Assembly (NCBI GenBank): GCA_946800325.1
Contig: OX326958.1
Span: 65,080,366-65,144,365 of the forward strand
From: Luzula sylvatica
Lineage: Eukaryota > Streptophyta > Magnoliopsida > Poales > Juncaceae
DNA length: 64,000 nt
Direction of reading: 5' to 3'
How positions within the stretch are numbered: the stretch's first letter is position 1; the number at the start of each line of letters is the position of its first letter. Under the pieces are notes generated by a model. The model saw only the letters and a program-made list of their open reading frames with translations, had not been told where the DNA came from and did not search any database. Below are positions 26,390 to 39,281 of this stretch, in pieces. A program made the translations under genes and the position numbers.

Positions 26390-28007
26390 GGGCGTGTTTG
26401 CTAGGTCAGTTTTGTACAGCAACAGGAAACTCGTAGTTGCAGGAAACCAATATATGAATATCAGGAAACTATGATAGCAGGAATATGCAAAAACTATGAG
26501 GGCATGTTTGTTTTGCATTAACTCTGTCAGTTAGTAAGTCGATCTACCGCATTTGTCTATTTTTTGTTGTTTGGTTTGATGTAATTTGTCAAACTACTGC
26601 AAGTCGACTTACATTGTCTCTCACTTTTCCTGCAACTCAAGATTCCTTCAAATTTACATGAAGTGGAGATACATCACAACACAACCTCCCCTTAAATATG
26701 GATTATATTTTCATTGTGTTAATTTAAAAAATTAATCAAGCACAATAATCTGAATAAATAAATAAACGCTACTCACAATAATCTAAATAAATAAATTGAC
26801 ACAACTCGAAAATACCACAAGAAATTATTTCATTTTAGTATAAGTATAAATTATATTTTCATTGTGTTAATATAAGAATCTAATCAATCATCATAATTTC
26901 AAAATAACTAAAATTATATTAAATATTATTTTTAAATATTTTTAATTATTTTGTCATTTTCTTAATATTTGTAAATATGAATTATATTTTAAATATTTGC
27001 TTTTTCTACTAATTAGTAATGAAATGTAATGCTAGACTCATTACTAATTCAAAGAAATCCGGAAATATTTTAAATATAAATAATATTTGCAAAAACTATA
27101 AAAATTGAGAAATATTATAAAATATTTTAAAACATTATAAGTATTTGAGAATATTAAAACATGATGTATACAAAATTAATATTTATATATATATTATTTA
27201 TTTAAATTATTGTGTTTGATTAATTTTTTTAGTTATCAAATAAAAATATGATTCATACTTATATATGAACAAAATAGTTTTTGTGTCAAAATTATTTTCT
27301 TTGAAAAATATGATTATTTTCGATATAAAATACTTATATATATGATTTATTAACATTTGATAAAAAATTACGATATTTATTTGGATGTTTTTCAAATAAT
27401 ATAGATTTTGTACATGCATATATATGGGTGCAATATGGATTAATATATCAAGGAAAAAACCAATTTCTACAAGAGTGTCATATCTCAATTTTTTTAAAAA
27501 TTTGGTCTATTGTAGTAAATCTGAAACATAATATGTCCTTTTATAAATTTTTCCCTAAATTTATTTTCAAATTTTAATACATATATATCTAGAAATTTCA
27601 TAATTCAGTTACATCAGCCCAAACATAAAAACTATAAATCCAGTAGTTTCACTTTCGTAAATCCAAACATTTGAATTTGAAGTACATTTCCGGAAAATCG
27701 ACTTGCGAAAAGTTAATTTACTTGATGTAATTTCTAATTCGATCAACCAAACTTGCCCTGAGTGTAGGATGTTTAAAAGGTGTTTGATGAGAACCATAGG
27801 ATTAGATGTAGCAAATGAATAAAATATTCTAAAATTATATTATTTCTTATCAAATTCTATAACTATAATATTTAATTCTTAATCATATTAAAATATTATA
27901 ATTATATCACATAAATAAATCATTATTATTATTATTATCATTGTCATTATTTTCTAAATACATTTTTAATTATGGATTAATTTTTAATTATTACAATTAT
28001 CATCATC

Positions 28008-28038
<31 letters not shown>

Positions 28039-28521
28039 ATTTCTAAATACATTTTTAATTATATATTATTATTATTATTATCAGTAATTTCTAAATACAT
28101 TTTTAATACAACTAAAATTTTCAATACAACTAAATTTTAGAGAATATTATTTTTTTAATAGAACAATTTTTTAGAGAATATTATTTCTTTAATGCCAATA
28201 ATCTTTAGAGAATATTATTTTTTTAATAAAATTATTTTTTAGAAAATATTATTTTTCTATACAACTAAATTTTAATACCATTAATAAAATTAAATATGAA
28301 CATTTAACAAGATTAGCTATGAAAAATAAAATATGTAACACTATATATATTTTATTATAATTGCATAATCATTGTTAGTTTTCAAAAATCCAATATTAGG
28401 TAAGTTTTCAAACCCAAAACTTTAAATTTCATACCATGATCAAACACCTATTAGTTTTGTGAGTTTTGATCCATGAAAACTTGTAAAACTTTGGCTCAAA
28501 ACTTCACCAGCAAACATGCCC
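26390..28521. mobile_element. PIF/Harbinger (Tourist-like) element, outer
   Basis: Terminal inverted repeats GGGCGTGTTTGCTAG (left) and GGGCATGTTTGCTGG (right, opposite strand) are flanked by TTA on both sides (26,387-26,389 and 28,522-28,524), the classic Tourist target duplication. No transposase is visible. A second element sits inside it. The interior is AT-rich with a (CAT)n tract at about 27,996-28,036. Confidence 0.75.
26500..27758. mobile_element. PIF/Harbinger-like MITE nested in the outer one
   Basis: Inverted termini GGGCATGTTTGTTT and GGGCAAGTTTGGTT are flanked by TGA on each side (26,497-26,499 and 27,759-27,761). The 1.26-kb interior is AT-rich and non-coding. The termini resemble those of the outer element, so the two probably belong to one superfamily. 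Confidence 0.65.
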
Positions 28522-29440
28522 TTACACTCATTTCCCCTTAATTTCCCGCCGCCCCTCTCTCTCTAACCTCACTAAGCCCTCGTTCCTGTCGAGACCCCCC
28601 CCCCCCCCCCCCCAACAACACAGCAGCGCTCGTTCCTCACCGAGCCCTCGTTCCACCCTCACTGAGCCCCCCCAGCAGCCCTCGTTCCACACTCAGCCCC
28701 CAGCAGCCGGCGCTCCTTTTGCTTCAGGTATTGTGGTCTCATTTTGTTATTTTTTTCGTTTGATTTTGTATTGATATTTGTTTTTATTTTATGAAACTAG
28801 GTTTTATGCTTTCAATTGTGCTTGGATTTTGCTAAACTGCGACCTCCCTTTTTCAGGTATATTTTTTCTCTTTTGTTAGTTTTTAGAGTAATTTGGCTAA
28901 ATAAGACATTTGTGCTAGGATTAAGCTATGTAAGACATTTTATGAATTATAGTCTTTTCTTTGAATTGGAAATTTTCTTGTTTTTCGGTTTTGTTCTTTT
29001 CTCACAGATTTTATAAATTTTCAGTTTTCTTCTTTTCTGGATTTTTTTTTAATTGCCAGTTTTAGATTTATAAAATATAGTTAGGTTTGAAATATGCAAC
29101 AAAAAAAAAAATTACATCATTTTTAAAATCTGTTTGTAACTGACTTGTTGGTTTTTTATTATTTTCATTTCTCTTTTAGGATTCATTTATTTGTTATCAT
29201 TTTAATTTTTTTATTCACTGCTTGGCCAGTTTTTGTATTGATATTTCGTTTTTTTATTTTAATTTTTTTATTCACTATACTTGAAAACATAAGATTTTGT
29301 AGGGTACACATAAAATACGGGGACTTGTTCGTCAATTCAGTAATACGGGGGCTATTTCGCAAAACAATTTACCGAACGAAGTTACAGAAACCCCAGAGAA
29401 ACCCACAAAAAACCCGAGCTATCAAAAAAATCCTTCTCAC
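28522..29440 (+). promoter_or_regulatory. Upstream region of the 29,441 gene, C-rich repeats
   Basis: At 28,560-28,725 a pyrimidine-rich stretch repeats agccctcgttcc and includes a run of 19 C (28,595-28,613). It ends in tgcttcag/gtattg, which could be a leader-intron donor, followed by T-rich intron-like DNA. A spliced 5' leader is possible but unproven. The short frames at 28,816-29,016 and 29,145-29,444 look like T-rich intron sequence. Confidence 0.35.
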
Positions 29441-30691
29441 ATGATACGCCAGCTACTGAAGCTCCAGTCCGCCTGCTTCACCGTCCAACGGCGGTGGTTT
29501 CGTGGTGGTGGAGCTCCACCTCGTCCTCCTCCCCGTCGCGGCGGAGGAGGTGGTGGAGGGAGAACGCCCGCGCCCGTGCAGGGAAAATCGGAGTGGTGGG
29601 CGATGGATGGAGAGATGCACGAAATTGGCGAAGGGGTTCCAAGAAGAGAGCGATTTGATATACCGAGAGATAATTTACCAAATAAGAAAAGGAAGCAAAT
29701 GCGCGACCAATTCATGCGCCGTACCAGACTCGTGATCAAAGATTCGGTATTTGTCCAAATATTTCTCCATGATTTACTTGATGCTTCAGTACTTCTAGCA
29801 TTCTTACTTTTTTTGTGGGTAATTTCAATGAATATTTAGGAGCACGAGCCTTGGTGCAGGCAATACATGGAGTTATATCAAGAGCTTAGAGAGAATTGGG
29901 AGAGATTGTATTGGGACGAGGGTTATTCTAAGAAGATGGCTCAAGATCGTAGTAGCTACGATTCTGCCGATGATGATGATTTAGATTTCTCTCCTTACAG
30001 GTACGAAACGAGGTTTTCTTAAAATTGGAATTGTAGATTAGTGATGTTGTTTAACCAATTGTTTACCTCAATTTAATTTTAACCCAAATTGGTCCCGGTT
30101 CTTTTCTGATTCGTTGCAATTAAATCGTAATTAGTCCTTGATTAATTTGTTTGCTCGATTTGCAGGAGGAGACGTGCTTATGGTGATCAAAATCAGGTAT
30201 TCACTTTACTTCAATTTCCAAACTTTTGTAGTCTTGTTTTTGATGATAAATTGAGGTTGGATTTGGTTCTCGGTTTGATTCAATCAATTTGAACTCATGA
30301 AATACAATTGGACTCGAATAATTATGACACAGGAACAAGGATTTGGTGGAGTTAAGCAGGATGATTCATGGGAAAGGGTGAATCAAGTTCGTGACAAGTT
30401 CGAATTTGATAGAGAGAGAAGAATGAGAGACAAAGGTTTGTCGTATATATTCGTTTCTTGTTTAATTTTCATCTTCAATTTCACTTGGCATATTATATCC
30501 ACCTTTTTCTATGGTTTTGTAGTATGAAAATATTTTGAACTTTTTAGCGACTCGAAAGTTCATTAATTCTCTTTTATATTGCAGCATTTGCACCGATGAA
30601 TATGACGAGTAATCACAACCAAGAAAATCCAAGTCGAAGAAATCAGCCATTTGATGCTCATTCATTTTTTCCTCAAATTCGTAGAGATTAG
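29441..30691 (+). CDS. Protein of unknown function, 235 aa, likely mitochondrial
   Basis: Five exons join in frame with GT-AG introns: 29,441-29,746, 29,840-30,000, 30,166-30,196, 30,333-30,435 and 30,585-30,691, giving 235 residues. I do not recognise the family. The N-terminus (MIRQLLKLQSACFTVQRRWF) is basic, lacks acidic residues and resembles a mitochondrial presequence. A Gly/Pro/Arg-rich linker (residues 24-45) follows, then a charged, helix-prone body with DNLPNKKRKQMRDQF, EPWCRQYMELYQEL and DEGYSKKMAQD, an acidic DDDD patch, and a polar tail. The length of the Gly/Pro tract may vary between alleles. A broken copy of exon 2 lies at the window start. Confidence 0.75.
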
Positions 30692-31585
30692 TTTGCTTGG
30701 CATTTTTCTCGCATGTAATAAATAATATTTTGTCATAAGATTGTACTTTTTATGTGATTTTGTGTTTTTATGTTTTTAAATGAGTAATGCTAATTATTAG
30801 AAAAAAATAATGTTCTAACAAATCGAAACTTTTACAAGAGTATAGTTAAAAAAAGTTATATGTATGTAAGGTAAATTAATTACTTGATTTTGTTACAACT
30901 AATTTGTATTTTTGTAATGGCGTAAAAAACGTCTCCATAGTGACACGTGTGTAGATTTTCCGTAAGGACGAAGTTGCGTATAATTTTCATAATGTTAAAG
31001 TCATGTAAACTAAAAACTATATAATATCATAAACTTGACTACCATTCCCAATTAATTGTTCAAAATACAATTTTGTAGATATATAATGAGGTTATATAAT
31101 CAGCTCCTGAAATTGCAAAAAACATCCTCGATGGTCAATTGGGCTCGCTGATTAGATGGGCCAGATTTAGATTTTGACTTGCTGTATAAGGTTCCGATTT
31201 TGCCCCCTCAATTGACGGGTCGGATCGTGACTGATTTTGTCGCCTAAAAAGCCAAAAACCATTACAGATTTTTCTCTCCATCACGAAATTAGGGTTTTGT
31301 GAGTGGTTTTTTTTTGTTGCCTTTTGAGTTCTACTGTTTTTGTTTTCGATTTGTTGGTGTTTGAACCGATATTAGCGTTCAATAAGGCATTAATTCGTGT
31401 TAATTCTTGCTGAGATTCTTTTTTTTTTCTCCTGAGATTCGTTTTATTAGATACGATTTCGTAATATTCGTGTCAATTCGTGATTCTTTTTGCTGAAATT
31501 CGTTATTTTTTTTATTTTCAGATTCATAAATGAAATTGTTCCCTCGCGAACATACTCAAAACCTCTGCACTTCGTAAGATATCCA
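30692..31585 (+). other. Intergenic region and 5' leader of the RsgA gene
   Basis: AT-rich spacer, then a leader-like stretch with ttagggttttgtgag at about 31,290. No coding frame is supported. A leader intron ending at ttttcag (about 31,521) is possible. Confidence 0.35.
31157..31162 (+). promoter_or_regulatory. Site II-type TGGGCC motif upstream of RsgA
   Basis: gatgggccaga lies about 430 bp before the chosen ATG. TGGGCC/T elements, bound by TCP factors, are common in plant genes for organelle and ribosome biogenesis, which fits the downstream gene. One motif only, so weak. Confidence 0.3.
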
Positions 31586-33333
31586 ATGATATCCGTTACA
31601 ACAGCCGCTGCGGCAACCTTCCTCCGCCTTCATCCGCCACTAATATCGACCCTCCGTTGCCTCTCCACCGTCCCATACGCCTCCCGTGACTCCGGCGATC
31701 GCCGGTTCTCCGCCTCGGACAAGAATCTCTCGCGTGCCAAGACCACTCTTCTCAAGGATTCTTCACAGCTCCCCTCATCACCTTTCTTAGATTCCACGGT
31801 TTATAGCAATTCCAAATCTTCTTTGCTTCCGAATCAGGCCATTGGTTTTGTTGCCTCGTCTCAGGCGAATTTCATGCGTGTTATTGTTGAGACGCCTGGA
31901 CCCGACCCGGAAAACCCAATTGAGGGTACAAATGACCCAAGGATTGGGACCGATTTGTTGTGTGTTGTTCGTGCATTGCTGAAGAAGATCAAGAGGAGAG
32001 TTTTGGTTGGCGATAAGGTAATTCATTGTCTCAATTGCATTGCATTGTGAATGAATGAATCGATTATTACAATCTTCTCTGAATTAACAGGTGATTGTGG
32101 GATCGGTGGATTGGACAGATAAAAGAGGAATGATAGAGGATGTGTTCGAAAGGGGATCTGAAGTGGCCGATCCTCCCGTAGCCAATGTAGATAATTTAAT
32201 GGTCATGTTTGCCATGGACGAACCCAAATTGGATCCATATAGCCTCACTCGATTTTTGATCGAGGCCGAATCTTCTGGCATTCCATTCAATCTCGTGCTC
32301 AACAAGGCTGAACTCATTCCTGAAGAGGTAATTATTTTGTTTTGTTCAGTTATTATTTATGAATTAACATAATGTTTGTCATGATTATTAGATGTTATTT
32401 GATTGGAAAGAGAGAATTCAGAATTGGGGATACAGACCACTATTTTGCAGTGTCGATAAGAACGTTGGATTGGACACATTAAAAGGTATATTGAAAGGAA
32501 AGACAACTGTAATAATGGGGCCAAGTGGAGTAGGCAAATCGAGTCTAATAAATGCTTTGAGAGGCGTGCTAATCGCCTCGGACGAAGATATAATGAATCG
32601 ACTTCTCGAACAAGTACATGTTATTTTTTATTTTTCGGAGGTTATATATGAAATTTTCCCTAACATTCAAATTCGTAACAGAATAGCCAGTGGTTTGGAG
32701 AACAAAGAGTCGGTACAGTATCGAAGAAAAGCGGTAAAGGGAAACACACAACACGACACGTGTCATTACTCCCATTGGCTGGTGGCGGCTTTTTAGCAGA
32801 TACGCCCGGTTTTAGCCAACCCAATTTAGCCAAAGTTACCAAGCAAGATCTACCCAGTTTATTTCCCGAGGTTATTATTCCTCATTACTACAACCCAATT
32901 TGAAAATTTTCTAAAAAAAAATATTTTATTTATTTATTTTCAGATAAGAAATGCGTTGAAAGAAAGCGCGCCAACGAGGTGTTCGTTCAGTGATTGTCTA
33001 CACCTCGGCGAACCGGGCTGTGTGGTGAAAGGCGATTGGGAGAGATATTCATACTATCTTCAATTACTCGACGAGATAAAAACCAGGGAAGAATTCCAAT
33101 TACGTACTTTCGGCACCAAGCGGGAAAGCGAATTCAGGTTTTTCCCGTTCCGACTTTTGAAATTACGGTTTCTTTTTCCAAGGAATAATTTTCTTGATTT
33201 TGAAATTGGTAGGTATAAATCGGGGAGTAAGGGAGCGAAGCAAGCAGAGCCGAAACTGGATAGAAAGAAACATCGAAGAGTATCGAGAAAGGAGCTCAAT
33301 CAACACATCCTCGATGATATTGACGACTATTGA
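31586..33333 (+). CDS. RSGA: RsgA/YjeQ-type circularly permuted GTPase, organellar
   Basis: Six exons join in frame: 31,586-32,017, 32,091-32,327, 32,392-32,613, 32,682-32,870, 32,944-33,137 and 33,213-33,333, giving 464 aa. The GTPase motifs come in permuted order: NKAE (215-218, G4), GPSGVGKSS (266-274, P-loop), KHTTRH (318-323), DTPG (337-340, G3). A C-terminal zinc site follows (C373, C378, H380, C386). This order is diagnostic of the RsgA family, which assists late maturation of the small ribosomal subunit. A Ser/Arg-rich N-terminal extension of about 90 residues fits an organelle transit peptide; plastid versus mitochondrion cannot be told. A longer start at 31,490 is in frame, but MISV is preferred. 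The C-terminus is Lys/Arg-rich. Confidence 0.92.
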
Positions 33334-33432
33334 GTGCCAAATATTCTTCGCTATATCTTTACAGTCACAATGTACAAAGTTTAGGACTTTCTTTTGTCAA
33401 TTTCCAATAATGAGCTTTTTTTTTTATAGAGA

Positions 33433-34120
33433 AAAGCTTAAATTTGGTACTTGAGTTGGTATATTTTTTGTCCATCAACTTTTGCATGGTTCATTTTTAA
33501 TCCCTGAACTATTATGTTGGCTCATATATAGTTCTTCAATTCGTTAAATGCTTATGTGTCCGTTAACTCGACACATAAGCGATGGCATTTCATATATTCT
33601 ACCACATAATTATCGACGTGGCATTTAAAATATATTTTTGATATTCTTAAAAAATATATATTCATATTTATTTTCATAAACTCTAATATTCTATAATATA
33701 AATAAATGTTCAAAAATATAATCATTTTGAAAATATCGTTTAATTGATTATGTGATAGAATATGTGTCATGTCATTTTTTACATTATTAGAGTTGATAAA
33801 TTTGAATAGTTTAAATTTTGGAATTTGTTAAAAAGTTGGTATTTGTATTATTGGACATTTGAATTTATGATAACAAAATATGGATCTATTTTCTATATAA
33901 TAATATCAATATATATTTTTTAAATGCCAGATCATTGCTTATGTGGTAGAATATATGACATGTCGTTGTTTATGTGTTAAGTTAACGAACACATAAGCAA
34001 TTAACGGATGGAAGGATTATATATGAACCGACATAGTAATTTAGGGGTTAAAAATGAACCATATAAAAATTTAGGGACAAAAAAATATGCCAACTCAATA
34101 GTTGGATTGGAGCAATTTCG
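33433..34120. mobile_element. Foldback MITE downstream of RsgA
   Basis: The left arm (cttgagttggtatattttttgtcc, then ggttcatttttaatccctgaac and cttatgtgtccgttaac) is the inverted complement of the right arm (gttaacgaacacataagc, ggggttaaaaatgaacc, gggacaaaaaaatatgccaactcaa). The arms are some 150 bp each with an AT-rich centre. Exact termini and target duplication are unclear. Confidence 0.65.
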
Positions 34121-36266
34121 GAATAATGCAGGCTATTTTTTAAACTTTCTTAATTTTTTACTCTTGTACAATGTGCTCGCAAAAAACTGCACGTTAATTT
34201 CCACAATGAATCGTACATAAGATATTAATCTTGGCCCCGTCTATGTCAATTATGTTTTTTGACATTATTAGCTGAACCTGTGCCCTATTACTATAGGATA
34301 CACTTTGATTGGAAACATACCTTATTTTCCTCACTTCTTTTTGGATCTTACGTGGAAACTTTTTGTGTGCCACGTCACCCGGATCATTTTCATTCAAAAA
34401 TGCACACATCAAACCCAAAACTAAAATTCTGTAAAAAAAGAGAGAAAATAATGGAACGCGATAAAAATATCTGAGATACAACAAAAGAATGATTTGGGAA
34501 AGCGAAATTAGCGGATTAAAGTTAGCAGTGAGAAAAAAAAATTAAAAGTGTCAGTGAAAACGAGAAGAAATCTTGTCGACGAAATTTCAAAATTTACCAT
34601 CCAAATTTTCTCTTTCTTCAAAATGGAACACAACTCATGTACGATTTACAAGCTCGCATGACGGACACGATTTTCTTATCCTCGTGAAAAATAAGTCCAC
34701 GATCCAATAATATGAATCTCTCATGATGATTAACATTTTAACACCAACAAACATAACAAACAACATATGATATTTATTTGTCAAATATGTTGCGTCAAAT
34801 GTTACAATTTCACTTAATTATTTGCAAATTGGCATAGTCGTTGTATCGACTCCAAAACACATTTCTTAATGAATTATCTCCATTTTCCAACAACAAAAAA
34901 TACGAAATATCATCACACATATCCATAAAATATGTGTAAATTGCTTGTGCATCTTTCTCTACGAGCTTCATTCATCATGGATTGTCAAAATAATTACGCA
35001 AACATCTTTTTCGGAATAGCCCCCCCCCCCCCCCCCCTGCGCGCGCGCGCTCTCTCTCATATTTGCAAAGACGTATAAGTCTTACTCGGATTAATTCTCG
35101 TGCTATTATTTAATTCGATTTTTTTAACAAATTCACTAATTATCTTATTATTCTTGTAAAACTCCGGGACTGTTATTATGATTGTGTCTCAATGTAATAC
35201 TACTAATCATCCGCGTCCCATCTAGGTTACCGGCCAAATAAAGCCGAATCTGATGATCTATCTTTGTTTGTCAACGAGTTTTAAGAAAAAAAATTCTTTT
35301 ATTTTTTCCTTTTATTTATGCCTCGACATTACGTGTTTCAATTCCGACAATTACTTTACAAAAAAATTTGTCACGCCAAATTCGTTCATTTTTGTATATT
35401 TTGCACAACACAAATATTCTTCTTTTTCATTATCGAATATCATATTCGTTTTTGGTTCTCTCATTATATTTTTGTTTTGGACACTGGCACCGCATGCCAT
35501 ATCCGACTTTTCCATCAATTATCCAGCACATAAAGTATAGAGTCCAGAAAAAAAATTATATTTCCTCATTATTAATTGCTACAAATTAATTAATTGATAT
35601 ATAAAAAATTAACAAATTGAGAGACATACAACACATGTACTTTATTGTAATTTTAAAAATATGGACATATCTCGCAAATTACAATACGGTTTTCTATTTT
35701 TAAAAATACACGGTTTATTGTAAATTTAATGCAAATCTTGAAATTGCATAAATTACAGTGTTTGGAAAAGAGAATACCAATCGGCCAATAAAAAAAAGCA
35801 AAATAAATTTCTATACATATATAAATACTAGACAGAGAACAAAACTCTGAATGTACAACTCACTTTTGTTCTTTTCAAAGGACGCGAAGTTTTCATTATT
35901 TTTTCATGGAAATATTAAAGTACCAACTTGCTGACGTGCAAAATCACAGCCACGTCAGTAATTTGGAAAAGATGGTTAAATAAGTTGAGGTACGTAGCAT
36001 TATTCATAAAATATGCCCTCTGATTTGTCATCCATTAACAAATATTCTCCAACACTCGGTTCATGTATTTACTATACACCGTACCAGTGAATTGTAGGAC
36101 ATGAATATACGACTTAATGTAACCGTACAGTTGCTCTTTCTCGCTAGGAAACGAAAAGAAAGAGAGCTAATCAGTAATCAGCTCATATCACACACACGCT
36201 TTTAAGTTCTCTCTCACACACAAATCCGACTGAGAGAATCACTCCAAACCCTAGATCGGAGTTCCG
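34121..36266. other. Intergenic AT-rich region with C/GC/CT tract
   Basis: No gene was recognised. A run of 18 C (35,020-35,037) is followed by alternating GC and then CT repeats to 35,058. The final ~100 bp are a CA/CT-rich leader ending in aaaccctagatcgg before the EXO70 start codon. Confidence 0.4.
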
Positions 36267-38425
36267 ATGTCAGCGGCGCCGGAGGACGCGGTGGATGGGC
36301 AGGATAAAGTGATTGCGGCGGCTCAACACATCGTTAAGAGTCTCGCCACGTCCAAAAACGCTGCCGACGACATGATTCGTATCTTGTCTGGATTCGATCA
36401 CCGCTTGTCATCTCTGATTCCCAATCCTTCTTCATCTGGTGCTGTTACTGAAGAAGAAAAGCGTGGTTCTTATAAGGCAATTTTGGATCAGCTTGAGGCT
36501 GCCGAGAAAGTTATTATGGAGTGGGATTCATCTGATTCGTTATTGTTCGAGTCTTCTAACGATGTGATCTCTGTATATTTTGGAGCCGTTGATGATTTGA
36601 TCGCAATTTCTAGTTCTTCTTCTTTCTCAGCGGAAGGTATGCTTATTTCCTACTGATTTTTAAATTGAGTGAAGAATTTGCTATTGTAGTGACAATTCAC
36701 TTATAATTCCTACTGAATTTTCCTCTCTAGGAATCCGTGATCTTGGAATCCGAGCAGAAAACATCCTCCAACTAGCGATGGCGCGATTAGAAGAAGAACT
36801 CCACCCGCTCCTTATCCGTAACACCCTCCCTCTCGACGCATCGGGGATCTCATGCTCGATAAGACGTCTCTCCCTCTCATTCCCCTCCTCCGAAGCCGAC
36901 TTTGACACCTCATCTGAGTTCGAAGGTGGTGAAACCGCCACACCCACTTCCTCCTTTGCCGGCCCCACGCCACGCCATCCACTCCTCGATGATCCTTTGG
37001 TCGATTTGGTTCGCCCCGAGTCTCTTGCTGATATTAGGGATTTGGCCGACAGGATGATTCGCGCTGGCTATGGCAAGGAACTCGCCCAAGTATGTTACGA
37101 GATATATTTATAATTCGAGTCATATCTATTTATTCATTTGAACTCTTCCTCCTTGCCAGGTTTATTGTTCCATTCGCAAGGATGTATTGGACGAATACCT
37201 CTCTATTCTCGGTATAGAGAGACTCAGCATAGACGAGGTACAACGAATGGAATGGCGCCACCTGGACGAGAAAACCAAGAAATGGATTCAAGGGGTCAAA
37301 ATCGTAATTAGAGGCCTTCTGTCAGGAGAGAGACGTCTCTCCGAGAACATATTTTCCTCTTCTGACGAGTTTCAGGAGGAATGCTTCATCGAGATAACAA
37401 AAGGGTGCGTTTTGCAATTACTCAATTTCGGGGACGCTGTCGCAATTATCCCCAGATCGGCAGAGAAACTCTTCAGGATTCTCGACATGTACGAGGTCAT
37501 AAACAACGAAATCTTGCCCGAATTGAGAATCCTTTTCCCCAACGAATCGGGAGATATTATTTACGGAGAGGCCGAATGTATAATGAATAGATTAGGGGAT
37601 GCGATTAAAGCCACTTTATCTGATTTTGGTAAACAGGTACAAAGAGAATCTTCGCGGAGGCCAATGCAGGGCGGAGAAATACACCCGTTAACCCGTTATG
37701 TCATGAATTACATGCGCCTTTTAGTCGTCTATAACGAAACCCTAGAAGTGCTTTTGAGCGGAGAGGAAGATTTCTCTTTAGAGAGCGTAGATAACGATGA
37801 CGAGGCGCAAAATTTGGGATCCATGACTCCATACGGTCGAAAACTCTACGCGATAATTTCTTACCTCGAGACGAATTTAGAAGAAAAATCGAAATTATAC
37901 GAAGATGGGGGTTTAGAATGCGTATTTCTCATGAATAATATATTATACATTTACAACAAAGCGAAAGATTCGGAATTAGGTCGCGTCTTGGGGGATCAGT
38001 GGTTACGCAGACGCAGAGGCAAAATTCGTCAGTATTCAAAAACGTATCTTAGGGTTTCGTGGACGAAAACTCTCTCCTTTTTACGAGACGATGGTCTGAG
38101 CAATAGCGGCAGTTCAGGCCATTCTTCCAGAACGGCGTTGAAAGATAAATTCAAGAATTTCAATCTCGCTTTCGAGGAGTTGTACCGGGTCCAAACTACC
38201 TGGAAAGTACCCGATCCGCAACTCAGAGAAGAGATTAAAATATCCATTTCGGAACATGTGATTCCTGCATACAGGGCTTTCTTGGGACGATATGGGGGAC
38301 AGATAGATAGTGGGCGTCACTCTACGAAATATATTAAGTATACGACTGAAGATCTCGAGAGCCACCTGTCAGATCTGTTCGAGGGTTTGTCTGGGGTGGC
38401 GAACCTGCCGAGGAGACGGGTTTAG
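36267..38425 (+). CDS. EXO70: EXO70 exocyst subunit, 664 aa
   Basis: Three exons join in frame: 36,267-36,636, 36,731-37,089 and 37,160-38,425. The product is a full-length EXO70, a subunit of the exocyst complex that tethers secretory vesicles to the plasma membrane. The N-terminal third is helical and divergent. From about residue 240 the conserved domain shows ERLSIDEVQRMEW, HPLTRYVMNYM, VFLMNNILYI, VPDPQLREE and KYIKYTTEDLESHL near the C-terminus. Basic residues in the last domain (KYIKY, RRRV end) fit phosphoinositide binding. Of the plant subfamilies it looks most like the B/D group, but this needs a tree. Two short introns occur only in the 5' half. Confidence 0.93.
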
Positions 38426-39281
38426 GGTTTATGAGACGGGGTGAGTTTTAGTTCGTTGAAGTGTGTTGAACCCTTGTTGGGTTTGTTTTTTATTATTTCG
38501 GTGTTTGTTCGTCGCGTTGATGTGTGTAATTTGGTGATCTTTATCTTTTTGTGTATATATAAAATATCTGTTTTAATCTGGAGAATTTGGACGAAATTAA
38601 TAAATGAGTAAGTATAAGACTCTTATTATTATGTAATACAAAGTTAATTAGTATTATCATTGAGGAAAATAATAAGCGAATGTTCTGGGGACCAATTTGA
38701 CAAACAGAAGGAAACTTTAAAATAATACATAAAAGGACAAGGTCTTTTAAATTAAATTAATACATAAACAAAAGAACTTGGATGAGGTCAAACTTTTTAA
38801 AGATTAAATCTAGTGTGAAAATAATTATATAGTTTGAGATTCCTTTTTGATTTTCTTTTCACACAATTAATTAAAAAAATTATGCAACAATTATGGTGTT
38901 GCCGACTTCCTCCATGACGTGTGTCGGAATGTCAATGTTATCTTGAATTCTTGATTTTGTATTACAAAAAAAAAAAAAAAAAAAAAATATCAAATTTTAA
39001 ATGAGCACAAAAATAAGTCTTGATTGAAGCGAAAACCTTGATCAAATTAAACAGTTGAAACACTCAATTTAAAACCTACATTTTTAAGAAAAATATTGGA
39101 GGCTTTAGCCAATTAGCCTACAACTTGTACTGAATAAAGAAAAGTTTAATACAATTTACAAATATCAATCACAGATTCACAACTCACTCTTAAACATGGT
39201 AGACTTTTAACATGTATAATTTAATTGCTAGTAAAACCCTAATAATTGCATTGTAATTAAACAAAATGTGGAACTAAGAAT
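38426..39281. other. Convergent 3' region between EXO70 and bHLH
   Basis: The two genes are tail to tail, so this holds both 3' untranslated regions. The only marked features are a poly-A run at about 38,967-38,989 and general AT richness. Confidence 0.4.

Noticed and set aside
35253..35589. Overlapping plus-strand frames of 71-95 codons
   Set aside because: T-rich, hydrophobic composition with no motif; three frames open at once suggests low complexity.
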